Under the pieces are notes generated by a model. That model was given only the letters and a program-made list of their open reading frames with translations, did no database searches and was not told the DNA's origin. Below, piece after piece: positions 49,973 to 63,276 of a DNA stretch of 64,000 nucleotides. The stretch comes from Amaranthus tricolor (Eukaryota; Streptophyta; Magnoliopsida; Caryophyllales; Amaranthaceae): assembly GCF_026212465.1 (NCBI RefSeq), contig NC_080048.1, positions 33,098,754 to 33,162,753 of the forward strand, read 5' to 3'. Position numbers and translations under genes: made by a program. How positions within the stretch are numbered: position 1 is the first letter of the stretch; the number at the start of each line of letters is the position of its first letter.

Positions 49973-52900
49973 TTATTTTTTTTTTTACAAAAAAAAAAAA
50001 ACAAAACCCAACAAGATAAAAATAAAATAAAATTACCCTTTCAAAAAAAATTCTGATTATTTGATTTCTGTGTCTCTGAATGACTGAATCACTTAATGTG
50101 ATGTAAACTGTATTCCTTGTTTGATGCAAACGAGGAAGCAGACCTAATTCTTAGTTTTTGATTTTTTTTTTTTAAAGTTTTTTTATTTTTATTTTTATTT
50201 ATACAATTTATTAAATTCATGGATTAGTGCTCCTATTTTTTTATGAAAATAATTTTTAACTTTTCAGTAAAAGGAATATAATAGTGATGAGTGTGGGGCT
50301 AGGGCCAGAAAATTATTCTTGATAAGAGAACCAATGATTGGAAAGGATTTATTAGAAATGGTGATATTTTGGGATTCTTTTCTTGCTCATATTCAAATTC
50401 AAAACTCTTCATGTGGGTATATATGATTACAATTGTTTGTTTATTACTCATACATACTAGTAGGAGTGTAGGAGTTAACAATTTGATCATTAATAATTTC
50501 ACATGTACTCTTTATGAGCAAATATTAGAGTTTAGTTAACACTTTTTGACAATTTCACATGTAAGGTTTGAAAATATGTTGTAGATGTATTATTACCAAA
50601 TATTATAGTTTAGTCAACATCAACAATTGATAGTATTCACACTTCAAAGTAAGAAATTAGCTACATTTGCCGATACCGCTCATTTTTGTAGTGAGTACAA
50701 CTATTCTCAAATACTAGTATTTGTTTTTATTCACTCATTTATATTTTTTTTTAATTTATAAGTTAAAACATATTTAAATAGAATTTTATTTGATTCGTCT
50801 CAATATAAGATTTATTTATTTCAATTTTTTATAATTTTTAATTATGCACAATTAGAGATATTAGGGTTTCAATAATTGACTAGAACGTGTCTAAATCAAA
50901 TAGGTCAAAGTCATTGAAACGGAAAGAGTATAATTTTTTTCATTCAAATAATTATTTTGGGGTCATTTTCATGGAAAAATGTTTAATTTTTATAACTATA
51001 AGATCAAGTTTTATTTATAATAAAAGGAGTTTCTCTAATATTCTAATATTCAAATATTCAAAATTAATATATCGTAAACAAATTGTTACTGATCAATATA
51101 TGATTTTGAAAACACTCTTCACTTTTCACGCTAAAGATTCCATTGCAACAATATACCATGAAAATTAGCTGGTTTGACCATTCAGCCCTCTATTTATATC
51201 AAAATTAGCTAAAATTGCTCAATAAGCTAATTTGTCAAACACTCCCATTGTAAAATGTTAAAATACTTTATTTGGCAAAGCTCTATGAAATTATCATATG
51301 GTATTTTTCATTTCTTTTATAATATTATATGATATGATAATTCATGGGTAATTTTGTAATATAATTAATTATTAAAGTTCTCTACAATGTAGCACTATTA
51401 GAAATTAGTTTTCAAACATTAATCATTTGATATAAATTAGTTATAAATTTGTTGAAATTGTCACAAGCTGAGGAAGTCTTTGACCACATTCTCCTTTACG
51501 ATTACGAGTATGAGTTGTCATCTTTCATCTCAACCTAAAACCTGAGCATAGTTTCTATGGACTGTATACACTAGATACGATGATGAGGATAAATTTTTTG
51601 AATTATTCGATAAATTAATAATAATTTTAAAAACTACAATTAATCATAACATTTCTGGAGTTTTAACTTGTTTTCAATTGAAAATCAGTTCCCGTTACAA
51701 AAGTTCGACTAAAATCAATTTGATTTTAGCCGATTTTAGCTAAATAAAGTTCGATTTCGTGCATAATTCGGGTCGAATATATCTCGATTCGGGTAATCTC
51801 ATTTAATAATTATTTGTTAGTTACAAAAATCGGCCGCAGTTCAGATTCAGTTTTTTAATTTTCAGTTATCAACCGATTCGAATAATATCGGTTTAGTAAA
51901 TCTAAAAAATAACTTCTTTTCAGGTCAAATAACTTTTAATTTCAATTGGGATTTTTGGATCAGGCACTTTTAAAACAGCTCGATCGTCTAGGCATACACT
52001 GCGCTCCCCCATCTCTAATATGTGATAGAGAAGCTCCCGCATGTAATGCTGCCCGACCACGTGTCAAGGCATCAATCATAGTGTCCAAGTTTTATAACAA
52101 TTTCCGAATTGACATCCGCAGTTGCAGCTAATAATGAGATGTAGGTGGTCGGATGTTAGCGTTACTTCTCATGGAGGGTAGCAATTTCTAAGTCATACTT
52201 TTACTAATTCTAGGAATTATTTATGATAAATACGTTGAAGGATATTCTTTTGTGGGACGTTTCTCGAGCTAAGGGCTCTAATGAATCGTGAACTCTTTGT
52301 GATGAAGGTATTGATATGACTTCTACCCATTCTCCCTAAACTCTGGCCAGTACTATAAGCAGGATTTACTGGATTGATGAGGATAATGAAATACCTTCCA
52401 TTTATTAAATAGAACATAGATTAGAGCAAATCCAACACCATCCTAAAAGAATTTTAAGCTCCATTGGGCATTGAAAAATACACTTTCATCTTAAAAGAAC
52501 AAAAAAGCTTGAGGTAGAGCAAGGGATTGGTATAGGGATGGTAATTCTTGCTTGGTAGGAAGGGTTGCCATAGAGAAAATGGTGACAGAATTTATCCAAC
52601 TAGTGTTGCATTTATATGAGGATTGTAATTATATTACCATGGATACCCAAAGACCCATTTTACGCCACATAACGGATTGAAAGCCCTGGCCCATTTAAGC
52701 TCATTTTCTTTTTGTATGGTCCAAGCTGATCCCACACATTTTCATTTGAGCCCAGTCCGCATTTGACCCATTGCATAGGTCAAATTACTCCTAGAAGTGG
52801 TCATTCAGGGCGTCAGATAGAGTAATTCTTGTTTTGCACAATACATTTTAGTGTATTGTATGGTGTTGAATGCAATGTCGTTATAGTGATATGAGCGAAT

Positions 52901-53330
52901 CGGCCAAAACCTAGGCTACATCCCTGAAAAACTGGCATTTAAATCTGGATAACAGTCGTGGTTGGATTATCGGAATGTGGCACTGATAGGCAAGTTATGT
53001 TGCGCTACATCAGCTCTAGTGCCTTGATCATTGTTTTTAGTGCAAGGAACTTGTAAACAAAATAACAAATTCAATCATTTGTATGCAGAAGTGTAAAACA
53101 AATGCTTTTATTAATGGTAACAATACATGATAATGTATAAATGGGAAGTACAATGAACAATATTGGGAGGTCATCTTTGCAAAGGGCAGAATCACAACGT
53201 CATGGTCATCAGCCCAATGTCCCGCACTGGCAAACACACGTGACACAACGCACTCCCGAAAAAAATAGGTGTATGAAGCAATTAAATAGGAACTCTCGAG
53301 AGCCGGAAGATTATGAATAAACAGCATTAT
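49973..53330. other. Region between the spinster and FAAH genes
   Basis: It contains the spinster promoter side and the FAAH 3' flank. At 50745-50935 a degenerate inverted repeat (TTGATTCGTCTCAATATAAG ... TTGAAACGGAAAGAGTATAA) may be an old Stowaway. The short frame at 51946-52131 has no recognisable product. No gene is supported. Confidence 0.5.
51470..51600 (+). repeat. Retroposon 3'-tail-like fragment
   Basis: TTTGACCACATTCTCCTTTA, then TATGAGTTGTCATCTTTCAT and ATACACTAGATACGATGATG, align in order with the 3' part of the element at 61104-61281. The sequence is diverged. Confidence 0.4.
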
Positions 53331-56300
53331 TTATGTACCTTTCAAGATATCATAGTGCAAAGCTGGTCTTTTCTTGGTCATCCCATATGATTCCTAATCA
53401 CAAGAGGGGCACTTGTTACAGGCAGTTAAAGCAAGATATGAACGTCAAGGTTGCGTGATTACGCACACAGCAACAGAACGTTCACCAGTCATTCATGGAA
53501 GATGTATACCTCTATGGTAGATGCCAAATGCAGAAGCGTTGCTTCACACCATGGTCGGCCTAGAAGTTGTAAGCCAATTGGAAGTCCTAGCTTATCGTAA
53601 CCAACCTGAAATAACAAATGATTGATGGGTCAGTCTTTGCTTTCATGCACCAATTTGATGGGTAAGAGTCGGTTTATTTTGGTAAAAAGCATTAGAACAG
53701 AAAATGGTCACAACATTCATGTAAAAATATTACTGTGGTAAGTAATTGAGACGTTGGATTGGATCAGTGTCACTGTCATGTGATTCGCTAATCATCTCAT
53801 GAATCATGAATTGAAGAAAACAAATTATGGTCGATTTTACGCTATTTTTGAACCATTTTGAGCGAATCTTGAATTCAAAAGACGAACTAGCGAATCGAAA
53901 GAAGCGAAGTATGTTTCATTGGATTGGATGTTGGGTCAAAAGATGTTGAGTTCGGTTACGAGTTTCGTATGTAGCTTGGTTAACAAGTAAATTTGATAGC
54001 ATTTTTAGTACAGGGGTGACCTACAGGACAGAAACTAGGTATGTAGTGGAATTAAGTGTAAACTAGCTTTCCGTAACCAGAAATTTCCACTCAAAAAAGC
54101 AAGAGATGACCTACCGGGATGGTAATTGCGGGGAAGCCAAGAAGATTCGCGGCCAAAACAAAGCGCATCAGGTAACCTGTTAGTAGAGGAAGAAGATTAA
54201 ATTAGTTCAAGTGGGAAGGATATTTGTAAGGTCAGCCAGACGGAATGCTTCAGATCAAGTTGAATTCCAACTCACTTGAAACCTGCAAGTTTGTCTCTCC
54301 AAGTTTAAGAGCATTGGAAGGTATGGCTGGTGCTGTCATGCTATTAAGAAAAAAGATGTGTCATAAGAAAAGAAACTTAAAAACAAGGCATACATGGTTC
54401 TACAAATAGTTCATTTATTCAATTCCAGAGTCTGGACGGATGTGCCGGGCCAAAACAGGCTGATGTCCAAAGTTCCCAACTCGGGATAGAGAAATCCAGA
54501 ATAGCCAATTCGACAACATGAAAGTAGAGTGCAAAAATGCGGTAATAATTGCGATCATGGTTATCACTACGTCAGATATCGGTTGAAAACATGAGATATT
54601 TGTTGAAACGGCCAAATGCATAACATAGAGAAATCCGAAATAGCCAATTTGACAACATAAAAGCAGAGTGCAAAAATGTGGTAATGATTGCGATCATGGT
54701 TATCATAACGTCAGATATCGGTTGAAAACATGAGATATTTGTTGAAACGGCCCAATGCGTAAAATATCGGTTCGTTTTTACAATGCAGCCGATGCGGCCT
54801 TGTTTTTGCAGTATGCATGCGAGGACTTGGTTGGGCCTTTGGTTCAGATTTCTCGTCTCTATGATAGGTAAAAGGCACAATGACAAATAAAAAAAACAGT
54901 ACAAAAATAGGAATAATGAAGAAGCGTACCCAGTGGTTGGTGTTACTATAATGTCGACCTTCTTGAAAATCTCCATGTGGTAGTACATCATCCTTCGCCT
55001 GGATTAAAAACCAGTAACAGACGAACAATCAAAAAGACCGAACATAGCCAGATTATACAGTTATATAACTAAGTTACAAAAAGATTCCACTGGCAATCAC
55101 AAGCAAGTTCAAATACTGCATTGTCGCCTTCTAGCAAGATTCAACAGTTTTTTGCGAACATAAGATCCGTATCATAGGGCTTGATCAAAACGGGTCTGCC
55201 CAACAACGGTCAGTTGCAAGGGTAATAATTGTCATCATGAAATTACCCATACATAAGCTTTGTTCACACACAATTCACTCACCTAATTTTTTGGGCTGCA
55301 ACATAATCGGTAGCTGAAAATGTACGAAAAAGCGCCAAATTGATGCGGGTGTCATAAGTCAACTTTGAATTTTTCCTACATGAAAGAGTTACTTCTTAAA
55401 ATCTCTTTCAAAAACATGCTTACTTCAAATGGAACCAGCAATTCTGAATAATTTTGCTAAATATTGCTAAACTAGGATACCCATGACACCATCCACAAAG
55501 GACTACCAGCAAGATTAGTGTTTTATCACGTAATAACCCAACAATCAAGGGCGGAGCAAAGATTTTAGAGGCCCTATTAATTTTTTCGATGTTTTTCAAA
55601 ATGGGGCCCTTCATTATATCAAAAGATCAAATTTTTTCCACTTCAAGAAAAATTAATGTATCGTATAACATTATATTCTAAAATCACTTAAAAAGCGTTG
55701 CTTGAAACCAAACCGCCTGAATAGCACCATTTAATATTTAAGGCCCCTTATTTCAGGGGGCCCTAGGTGATCGGCTACCCTGCCTGTGCTTAGCACCAAC
55801 CTTGCCAACAATATTGTGTTCCGTCATGTAAAATTACCTAACAATATTAGTGTTTCATCTTTTAAAATAACTAATACTAGTGTATAAGCGCTTTTCCATG
55901 TAAACGACTAATACCGACTGGCAATTATATACTCTTGACCCAAAGCGAGAAAAAGGCTCCACAGTTCTGATCCTATGTAGACAGTATCACAAGAGTTATT
56001 GTGAGGGGGGGGGGATTTAAGATCTACTTGGTTTGACAAAAACATTCAGAAAAGTAACAGAACATACCCCTCTTCGCAGTATGGATTTAACGAGCACAAA
56101 GATTCAGTTCCAATGGAAACTACATGTGCGGTACTCATCTCATGCAGCTCAGGAATAGCAATCTCCTCGATCTGATAGTTGCATTCAAGAAATCTCAGAA
56201 TAACTTTGGGGAAACAAACGCTTGCAGAAAAGTATTTGAGTACTTATGAAAATTTTTTTACTTGACAGTTATGGGTTTTGCAAAGCCAATTTAGAACATC

Positions 56301-59300
56301 CCCGCACTTCTGAGATATTTCACTGGAATACACATCGTTGAACCACTACAACACAAATATTATAAATTCAGATCTCGTAATGTATCATACCGAGTATGAA
56401 ACTGTATCACTGCAAAAGAAATCACGGAACTACCTCTGTATACTTCCCAAGCCGTAATGACCCTACAGCCTTGATTCGGGCATCAGACTTCAGATTCGGT
56501 AAGCAAGGCGGTGACTGGAAATAGTCCAAAAATTATCAGTTGATGTGTGTCATATTAAGATATCAGAAAGTAAGGGGGAACTGATGCTAATAGCTTACAG
56601 GTTTCATGCTAATTCTATCAGCAGGAGAGGAACCTAATATTGCTGCATACCTTCAAAAACACAATTGACATATTAAGATCATTAATTAACATTCTGGTCA
56701 ATCTTTAAACTAGCAGGAGATTACCATAGAAAAGTTCATGAAACATGTCTCGTTTTGTTTCCTTTAGGCTTCAAATTAAAATGGACATCTAATCAGAAAA
56801 ACGATTCGGTTTTCTTATCCTGCCTAATACTACAACATTATGCAGTCAAATTCATTTACGATGACAAAAGACCCTGACCGAATTTTCTCTAGTCCCTACT
56901 ACAGGCAGCGCATAGATAAAGATGGTTAAACAAACAGTGGCGGAGAAACTTAATTCAATTGACAACAGGTCATAGCAACAACAATGCCAAATCCTTAATC
57001 CCAGAAGATTAGAGTCGACTCAGTTGACAACATGTTATCAAATCACGTTCAGGAAAAAAGAGAATAACGCATGGCGGATAAGGTTGCATTTATGTCTTAC
57101 ACAAGCATAACATCCTCTACTGATGAAGCTATTGGACCAATAATATCCACAGTCCCATCGCACAATGCCCTGGAAACATGAAACATTAGACGGTTAGATG
57201 TCGCAAGGATCTCTATAAGATAATTCCATTCCTAAGATATTATCTCCTGTTTTTACAAGTAGTCTTCGTTTTTTGGAGTTTAAAATTGTCAATAAACTAC
57301 TAATAAATAAAAACAATCAACGTTCAACTCAAAAGGCGAAAACATGCACTAATAGACATAGGGAGTAGATCAATGCAGTGATTACCCTCTCTTATCAGTT
57401 CTTCCATATGTTGTCTTGAGGCCCACCACACCACAAAGAGATGCAGGAATGCGAATTGAACCTGATGTACATAGAGACCTATTATCAGTACCCAAAGCAA
57501 CATCTTCCAACTGAAGGCCGATAACTATAAGGCGTAAAGTCATTAAGAAGCAAGAGATGTATATGAACCTCCACCATCTGTCCCAAGAGCAGCTGAACAC
57601 AGTCCAGAAGCTACAAGAGCTGCCGGGCCAGATGAAGATCCACCAGTGTACCGGTCATGCGCATGTGGATTTCTTGTTGTTCTGGAAAGAAACAAACACT
57701 ACATCATACTAACAAGCAGGAAAAAGAAAATGGAGGGATTTCAAACTAGCTAACATTGACCCAATTGAGAGACGAAGATTCTGTAATAAAAAAACACGTT
57801 AGAAAATTAAATGAATATAAGGGAGATACTACAGTCTAATGCACATTTGAACAAGCAATTTTCACATCAAATAACCAAGGTCTAATTTTCTGTTGAAGAC
57901 ATCTCAATGACTCTGATCAAATGTATATTGCATTGATATGAAAGCCTGTTTATAAAGAGAAATTGATATTAATAATCTAACCTGTCACCCATCTGCTGTT
58001 AATAATCCCACCTTTGGATTATTTTCTAATAATCTAACATTTGCCATACATTTGCCCATAACATACCATATAACTAATTATAGGTAATAATAGGGCATGC
58101 GGCCAGCGCACTAAGGGCAAATGTTGGATTGTTAGAAAATAATCTAAAGGTGGGATTATTCACAGCGGACGAGCAAAAGGTTGGATTATTAATATCAATT
58201 GTTCCTTTATATTATTGGCCCTACAGTAACATATCTGTTGTGCAATATTTTCTTGCAAGAGAATATATAACTTACCCATAATTGGCATTGTTTCCAGTTG
58301 TCCCAAGACCTAATTCATGCATGTTTGCCTTTCCAATTAAAATTACACCACAATTGCGCACTTTAGAAACAGAAACTGAATCTTTCTTAACCGGTCGAAC
58401 TTCATGAAACCATGTAGTAGCACCTAAAAATAAACAAAGGTTGATGATGAGCTTCATGCATGTAGAAAGATTAGCAAACAATAGTCATTTTGGTTGTACC
58501 ATTAGATGGATAAGGGTAACAATCTATATCATCCTTGATTGTCATGAATACTCCGTCCAAAATTGATATAGGTTTTCCTGCAAATCCATGTCAATCAGTT
58601 AGTGATGACATAATCTTAAATTTAATATGTCAAAGAAAATACTGAAGACAAATATACGAGAGCATCATTACCAAAAAACACATTCCGAAAACGTCAGAAA
58701 TGAGCATTACCTTCTTCAAATCTTTGAGTAGAAGCAGCTGCTTGCGCCCTTACATCCTCAGCGTCAAAAGATATGAGTAATGGAGTGGTCAGATTTTCTT
58801 TATTAAAGACCTCCAAGGCTGAGATTATTCTCTCAGCAATCTGCACTTATTATTAGTTGATTGTATGTCATGTAATAGTATAAAAGTGAAAGGCTCTAGA
58901 ATAAAATGATTATAGGTAAGGTATCAGACCATCGATGGGGTAACAAGCTTGGCACGATAAGCATATGCAAAATCACGTATCTTCCAATAACGAAACGATT
59001 TTGCCAAATCATCTTCCCAACAGCCTGCAGGATCATATTCAGAGAGGCACTTTAAGGCTTCTGCGACACGCTCCTCAGGACAGCCAGCTTCGTCGACAAA
59101 AATAACCTCTTGCTCCGGCTCTAAAAGGCACAATTCAAACTTATTATTACAGGTTGTTCACGTATATCTCAAACAAATAAAGTATAAAGCTAGTATATCA
59201 CATGCAAACCCTATTTTGCAGTTAAAGGATTCCCTATATTCCCTCATCCAGTGACGGATCCTGGAAAAAAAAGTAATATAAAAATTTTTTTTTCAAGTAA

Positions 59301-62027
59301 AACGCACTTCATGGGTTTTAAATCCTGGTCACTCATGTGGAAGAAAACACATTAACCAACTCATTTAGGGTACATTTACATATACTACTTGATTTTATTT
59401 TGGATTTAAGGGATCAATTGACCTCAATGACTACACACTAGATTAGCCCATGACCTTGTCAACATCATTTCAACCCAAAAAAGAACATTGATCAACTACT
59501 AGTTATACAATAAATTTCACTTTTATATCACTAATTTATCAGTCTATTTATTGTTTGCTGAGGAAATCCAAATTTTCCAGTGAGGCAATAATATGAAATT
59601 TTCATTAACTTTTAGGTTATCTCCCATATCTTGGACATCACGATTATACATTTTCCGCTTCATGTATAAAATATACTGAGAATAATACACTTGAATTGTT
59701 GCTAAGACAGTAAGGTTAATCATGTCAGGCAGCTCATTGCAGATAATAAAATAGACGCTGATAAGCAAGTGCATAATGAAGAAACTGCTAATTTAAATAA
59801 ACCTATAGAAGAAGAAATAACCTTGGGGAGAGTACTCGGGTTTAAACATGGGACTCTCCGGAATGTCAGTATTCTTTAGTAGCTGTTAATCATTAAACAA
59901 CGTATTGTATTACCATACTTGGCTTAAATAGCACAAGCAAACAAGATATAAAGATTATATGCAAGCAACAAGATAAACGAACCTCAACCATTTTATTCTT
60001 TTTTCTTAGGTGAGTGATAATCATAGGACCTATAATTGGAACTTCAAGAAGCTTAAGAAATAATCCCAATGCTGATCCCGTGAGATGTGGAGCTGTAAGA
60101 CAGTAAAGTTATAACATGTAAGTGTCTGAAATTCTAAAGGTGCGGGGGTTTCAAGAATTATCAAATTCTAGATTGATCCTATCTTGATTCTTGAATGTAT
60201 TGAGCCAATTCCATTTGGATTAGTATCATGTACAACAGAAAAATAAGCAAGCACAGGCAAAGTTGTCAGGATCGGGATTCTACGTAGGATCGAAATCAAC
60301 TGGTGGGATCGGATTGTAGGATTAGATCGTACGATCGGATGATCCTATAAATTTGCAGCATTAACAAGTTGTATGATGTCTATGTTTATTATTTGATCAT
60401 TTTCAATATAAAATAGCAATAATAACCCATATATTTTCTTAAGATTGTGCTTTAATTTTAAAATACATACATATCTTACTTTTCTAATGTCGTTTTTTTT
60501 CTCTATTCTTAACGAAATGACAAAATATATATAAGATTTAGACTACACATAATATATTTAGAGCACATACATAAAAGGATATAACAATAAACCATAGTAA
60601 GCAAAAGAGAACAAAGATACTAGCAAAAAAAATCAAATTAGTAGTTTTGAACGATCCTACCAACGATCCTACCGATCCTACCAACAATCCTAGCCAATCC
60701 TACCCACTCCTACCAACGATCCTAGCCGATTCTATCCGATTCTAACGATCCCACCAATGATCCTACTTGATTCCGATTCCACTAACGATCCTAGTCGTTG
60801 GGTCCGATCTGGATCGTAGAATCGTACGATTCTACGATCCGAATCGCGATTTTAACAACAATGAGCGCAGCCGTAACAAGACAATTTTCAGCTCTCCAAA
60901 ATTTGAGTATCTTCATATCATCAGTTATCACCCTTATGAGAAACTAAAGTATCTTGGAAGGGTCGGATGCTGATTATAACAAAAATGTTGAAAAGAAATA
61001 TAACAGTTGCATACATTAAGAGGAGATTGGTTTTGGGGAAAACATTTACTGTGGAAAATGCAGATGATGATTAATTTTATTTTGTTTGGTTCGAAGGAAA
61101 ACTTATGGTGCAGGGCGGCGAGTGAAGGGGGGAATAACTTCTTCGAAGAATCAGTTTTGAGCCGGGGGACTCTTTGAACACATCCTCCTTTATAGGTATG
61201 GGTTGTTGTCTTCCTTCCCTCCCCAGACGCTGCTCATAGGTCCCTATGAGTGCGGGATATACTGGGTATGATGATGATGATGGAAAACTCCTAAGGAAAC
61301 GGAAGAAAATTGGTTTTCATCCTATTTAGGAAGTAAGTATTTGCAAAGTGATGGAAAACACTTTCCACCCGCTTTTCCGATTTAACTCCCTTGTCAAAGC
61401 AACCAACCAAAACTTTCCACAAAAATTTTTTTCGTCAAACCAAACACCCCCTTAGGATTTTGAAAACTCTTCATCTAGAGGAGGTGATTTTTGGATACAC
61501 TTTGTCAGATCGCTTACCTCCTTTACTATATGAAGAAGGGTTCACTACAAATTCAAGAAGATTAAACAATAACCATGACAAATTAAGTTCCCATAAAAGA
61601 CCAATGTATAAAAACACCATCAATCCATCACCAAACAACCCAACACCAAATAACCAAATTCTCATAAAACTCATCAGGCGCGGTTCTAGGCGTATTCAAG
61701 GTGTTTTACCGCCTAGGCCCAAGAAAACATGGGGTCTCATATGTTAACAAACTCTTATAGTTCATCGGTCACGTAACTTATTCGGTGATGTGTCTTGTTG
61801 ATGAAAATTCTCAATTTACGAAATATCAAAAAAAGTAAATAGTGCCTCTATACTCCATTAAGATCACTAAATATCATCATATACTCCTGGTATACAACGC
61901 AACTAGTACAAATTTGAGCACAAAATGTTTAGTGATTAAGAGATTGACCTTCAACTTGATGATACTCATACTTGACTGCACTCAAGTCAACTTCATCAGC
62001 AGGAATCAACACTTTCTTCTTCCCCAT
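53331..62027 (-). CDS. FAAH: Fatty acid amide hydrolase (amidase signature family), 20 exons
   Basis: Exons: 62027-61949, 60092-59983, 59882-59822, 59120-58930, 58840-58711, 58577-58500, 58423-58276, 57681-57569, 57461-57386, 57169-57101, 56650-56599, 56514-56434, 56345-56262, 56171-56068, 55375-55283, 54998-54930, 54340-54276, 54176-54115, 53605-53510, 53393-53331. Joined length is 607 residues, the length I recall for Arabidopsis FAAH. The catalytic Ser-Ser-Lys set is at K205 (TIKDDID), S281 ([10 protein letters not shown]) and S305 (GTDGGGSIRIP), with R307. The enzyme hydrolyses N-acylethanolamines to free fatty acid and ethanolamine, and modulates growth and stress signalling in plants. 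The N-terminus [16 protein letters not shown] is typical. For exon 17 the donor GTGAGT at 54275 was chosen over an upstream CAG|GTTT because only it keeps the frame (QVSSYLMRFVL). Several introns hold small repeats. Confidence 0.94.
54488..54760 (+). repeat. 139-bp tandem duplication in FAAH intron 16
   Basis: Two near-identical units start at 54488 and 54627 (AGAGAAATCC...AATAGCCAATT, then GCGATCATGGTTATCA, then GATATCGGTTGAAAACATGA). A related single sequence is in the spinster intron at 45770-45995. Confidence 0.85.
55540..55800. repeat. Degenerate repeat in FAAH intron 14
   Basis: It begins GGGCGGAGCAAAGATTTTAG and ends near GGGGGCCCTAGGTGATCGGC, with partly complementary GGCCCT/AGGGGCC blocks. 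It looks like a decayed small DNA element. No duplication was found. Confidence 0.3.
57961..58200. mobile_element. Palindromic MITE in FAAH intron 7, 240 bp
   Basis: AATTGATATTAATAATCTAA at the left edge is complementary to TTGGATTATTAATATCAATT at the right edge. Inside, TAATCCCACCTTTGGATTAT pairs with ATAATCTAAAGGTGGGATTA, and CTAACATTTGCC pairs with GGCAAATGTTGG. The fold is almost complete, with a ~60-bp loop. Confidence 0.85.
60258..60866. mobile_element. Inverted-repeat element with GATCCTACC tandem core, FAAH intron 1
   Basis: Left GTTGTCAGGATCGGGATTCT and the reverse complement of the right, GTTGTTAAAATCGCGATTCG, form the ends. Next to them, GGATCGGATTGTAGG at the left and GTAGAATCGTACGATTCTAC at the right repeat GATCG-type motifs. 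At 60650-60790 about ten copies of GATCCTACC(A/G)A-like units run in tandem. Non-coding. Confidence 0.65.
61104..61281 (+). mobile_element. SINE/LINE-like retroposon fragment in FAAH intron 1
   Basis: A 178-bp segment flanked by the perfect 8-bp duplication GGAAAACT (61096-61103 and 61282-61289). It ends in an (ATG)n tail: GGATATACTGGGTATGATGA and so on. Related tails are at 33935-34050 and 51470-51600. No clear pol III box was recognised, so it may be a 5'-truncated copy. Confidence 0.6.
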
Positions 62028-62588
62028 CCCTAAAATCAACAATTTACAAACAACCCACTTCATAAAATCACCAAAAATTTCAACTTTCAGCTTTCAATGA
62101 ACTTTTTATCAAATCATAAACAGTTTAACCCAAAAAAATTATGTAAAGGCTTCAAATTAAAACTTTACCTCAATTAAAGAAGCTCAAGAACTGAAAATTG
62201 ACCCTTTTTTGTTGAGAAGAAGGCAAATGTGAGGATAATAATTGGATATTTGGGGGATGAAATTGAGGATATATAGACATAGAGTATAGTTGAAGCCTTG
62301 AAGGCATGTTGTTACGTTTATTTGCGTCGCTTTCTGAGGAATTCAATGCATTTTGCGACTACTTTTTGGTGGGCAGTTAAGCAATTAAAAGGTGCAATAC
62401 CAAATCGGAACTTGACAGTCGGACCCAAGTCATGGGAAAAACACTCCAGTTTTACTCTTTCTATCCCAATGTGGTATCCTCATTGATACGGCACGTGAAC
62501 GTTACAAACACAATTTTTTTATTTTTTATTATTTTTATCCAAATTGGCTATTTGACATGGGTTGTGTTCACGGGTCGTGCGTGTCATT
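62028..62588. other. FAAH promoter side and upstream DNA
   Basis: Upstream of the FAAH start codon. GGATATATAGACATAGAG near 62267 contains a TATATA stretch in ordinary AT-rich sequence. The frame at 62298-62486 has no recognisable product. Confidence 0.4.
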
Positions 62589-62690
62589 ACTAGAGTTGAG
62601 CAAAATTATCTGATGATTCGAAAATTTAATTTATTCAATCTGACATTCGACTGAACATTAGGATATCCGATTTGAAATAATAATTTAAAA
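62589..62690. mobile_element. Fragment of the 7379-7930 repeat family
   Basis: CTAGAGTTGAGCAAAATTAT followed by CTGATGATTCGAAAATTTAA, GACATTCGAC and ATATCCGATTTGAAAT parallels, in order, the reverse complement of the right end of the element at 7379-7930. Confidence 0.55.
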
Positions 62691-62950
62691 CTGTGCATAA
62701 AAGTTTCATCTCGCATGGCTCATAAGTGATGAAAGATAACATAACTCATCTTCTTTCTTTTTTGATTACCTTCCTCGCATATATATAAGAATGAATATGT
62801 TCGATTTTTAAAAATATTACTCAAATTATTGATCACATGAGTATTTTTTGTACTTTTACATGTATCAAGGTCAATAATAGAATAAGAATTAATATTATAT
62901 GTATCAAGGTCAATAATGGAATAACTAAAAAATTACAACCATTGATTATA

Positions 62951-63276
62951 CTTCCTCCGTTCCATAATACTTGCTACATTTTCTATTTTTGGCAATTTCA
63001 TATTACTTGCTACATTTCCGTTTTTAGTAATAAAACAATCATTTAAAGTTCTATCTACCTCTATTTTTATCTTACTCTATACTCTATACTCTATAATAAA
63101 ATATATACTATACTCTATAAAGTAACCTAACAACCTATTTTTCCTTATTCTTTTTCAATTAACAATAATAAAATACTATACTCTATAAAGTAAACAATCA
63201 GCTACAGCGTAGGTCAATCACTTTTCTTAATTCCCGTGCCCATGCAAATGTAGCAACAATTATGGAACGGAGGAAG
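62951..63276. mobile_element. Stowaway MITE, 326 bp, with TA target duplication
   Basis: Left end CTTCCTCCGTTCCATAAT. The right end in reverse complement is CTTCCTCCGTTCCATAATTG. Each is followed by TTGCTACATTT and bounded by TA. A second internal copy of TTACTTGCTACATTTCCGTT lies near 63005. One of the best-preserved MITEs in the window. Confidence 0.9.

Noticed and set aside
49700..50129. Frames extending past spinster exon 1
   Set aside because: The portion beyond the GT donor at 49817 is intron; the frame from 50129 is antisense-unrelated upstream sequence.
51946..52131. 61-codon frame in the spinster-FAAH interval
   Set aside because: The stretch looks more codon-like than its surroundings on both strands, but no family is recognisable and there are no supporting splice sites.
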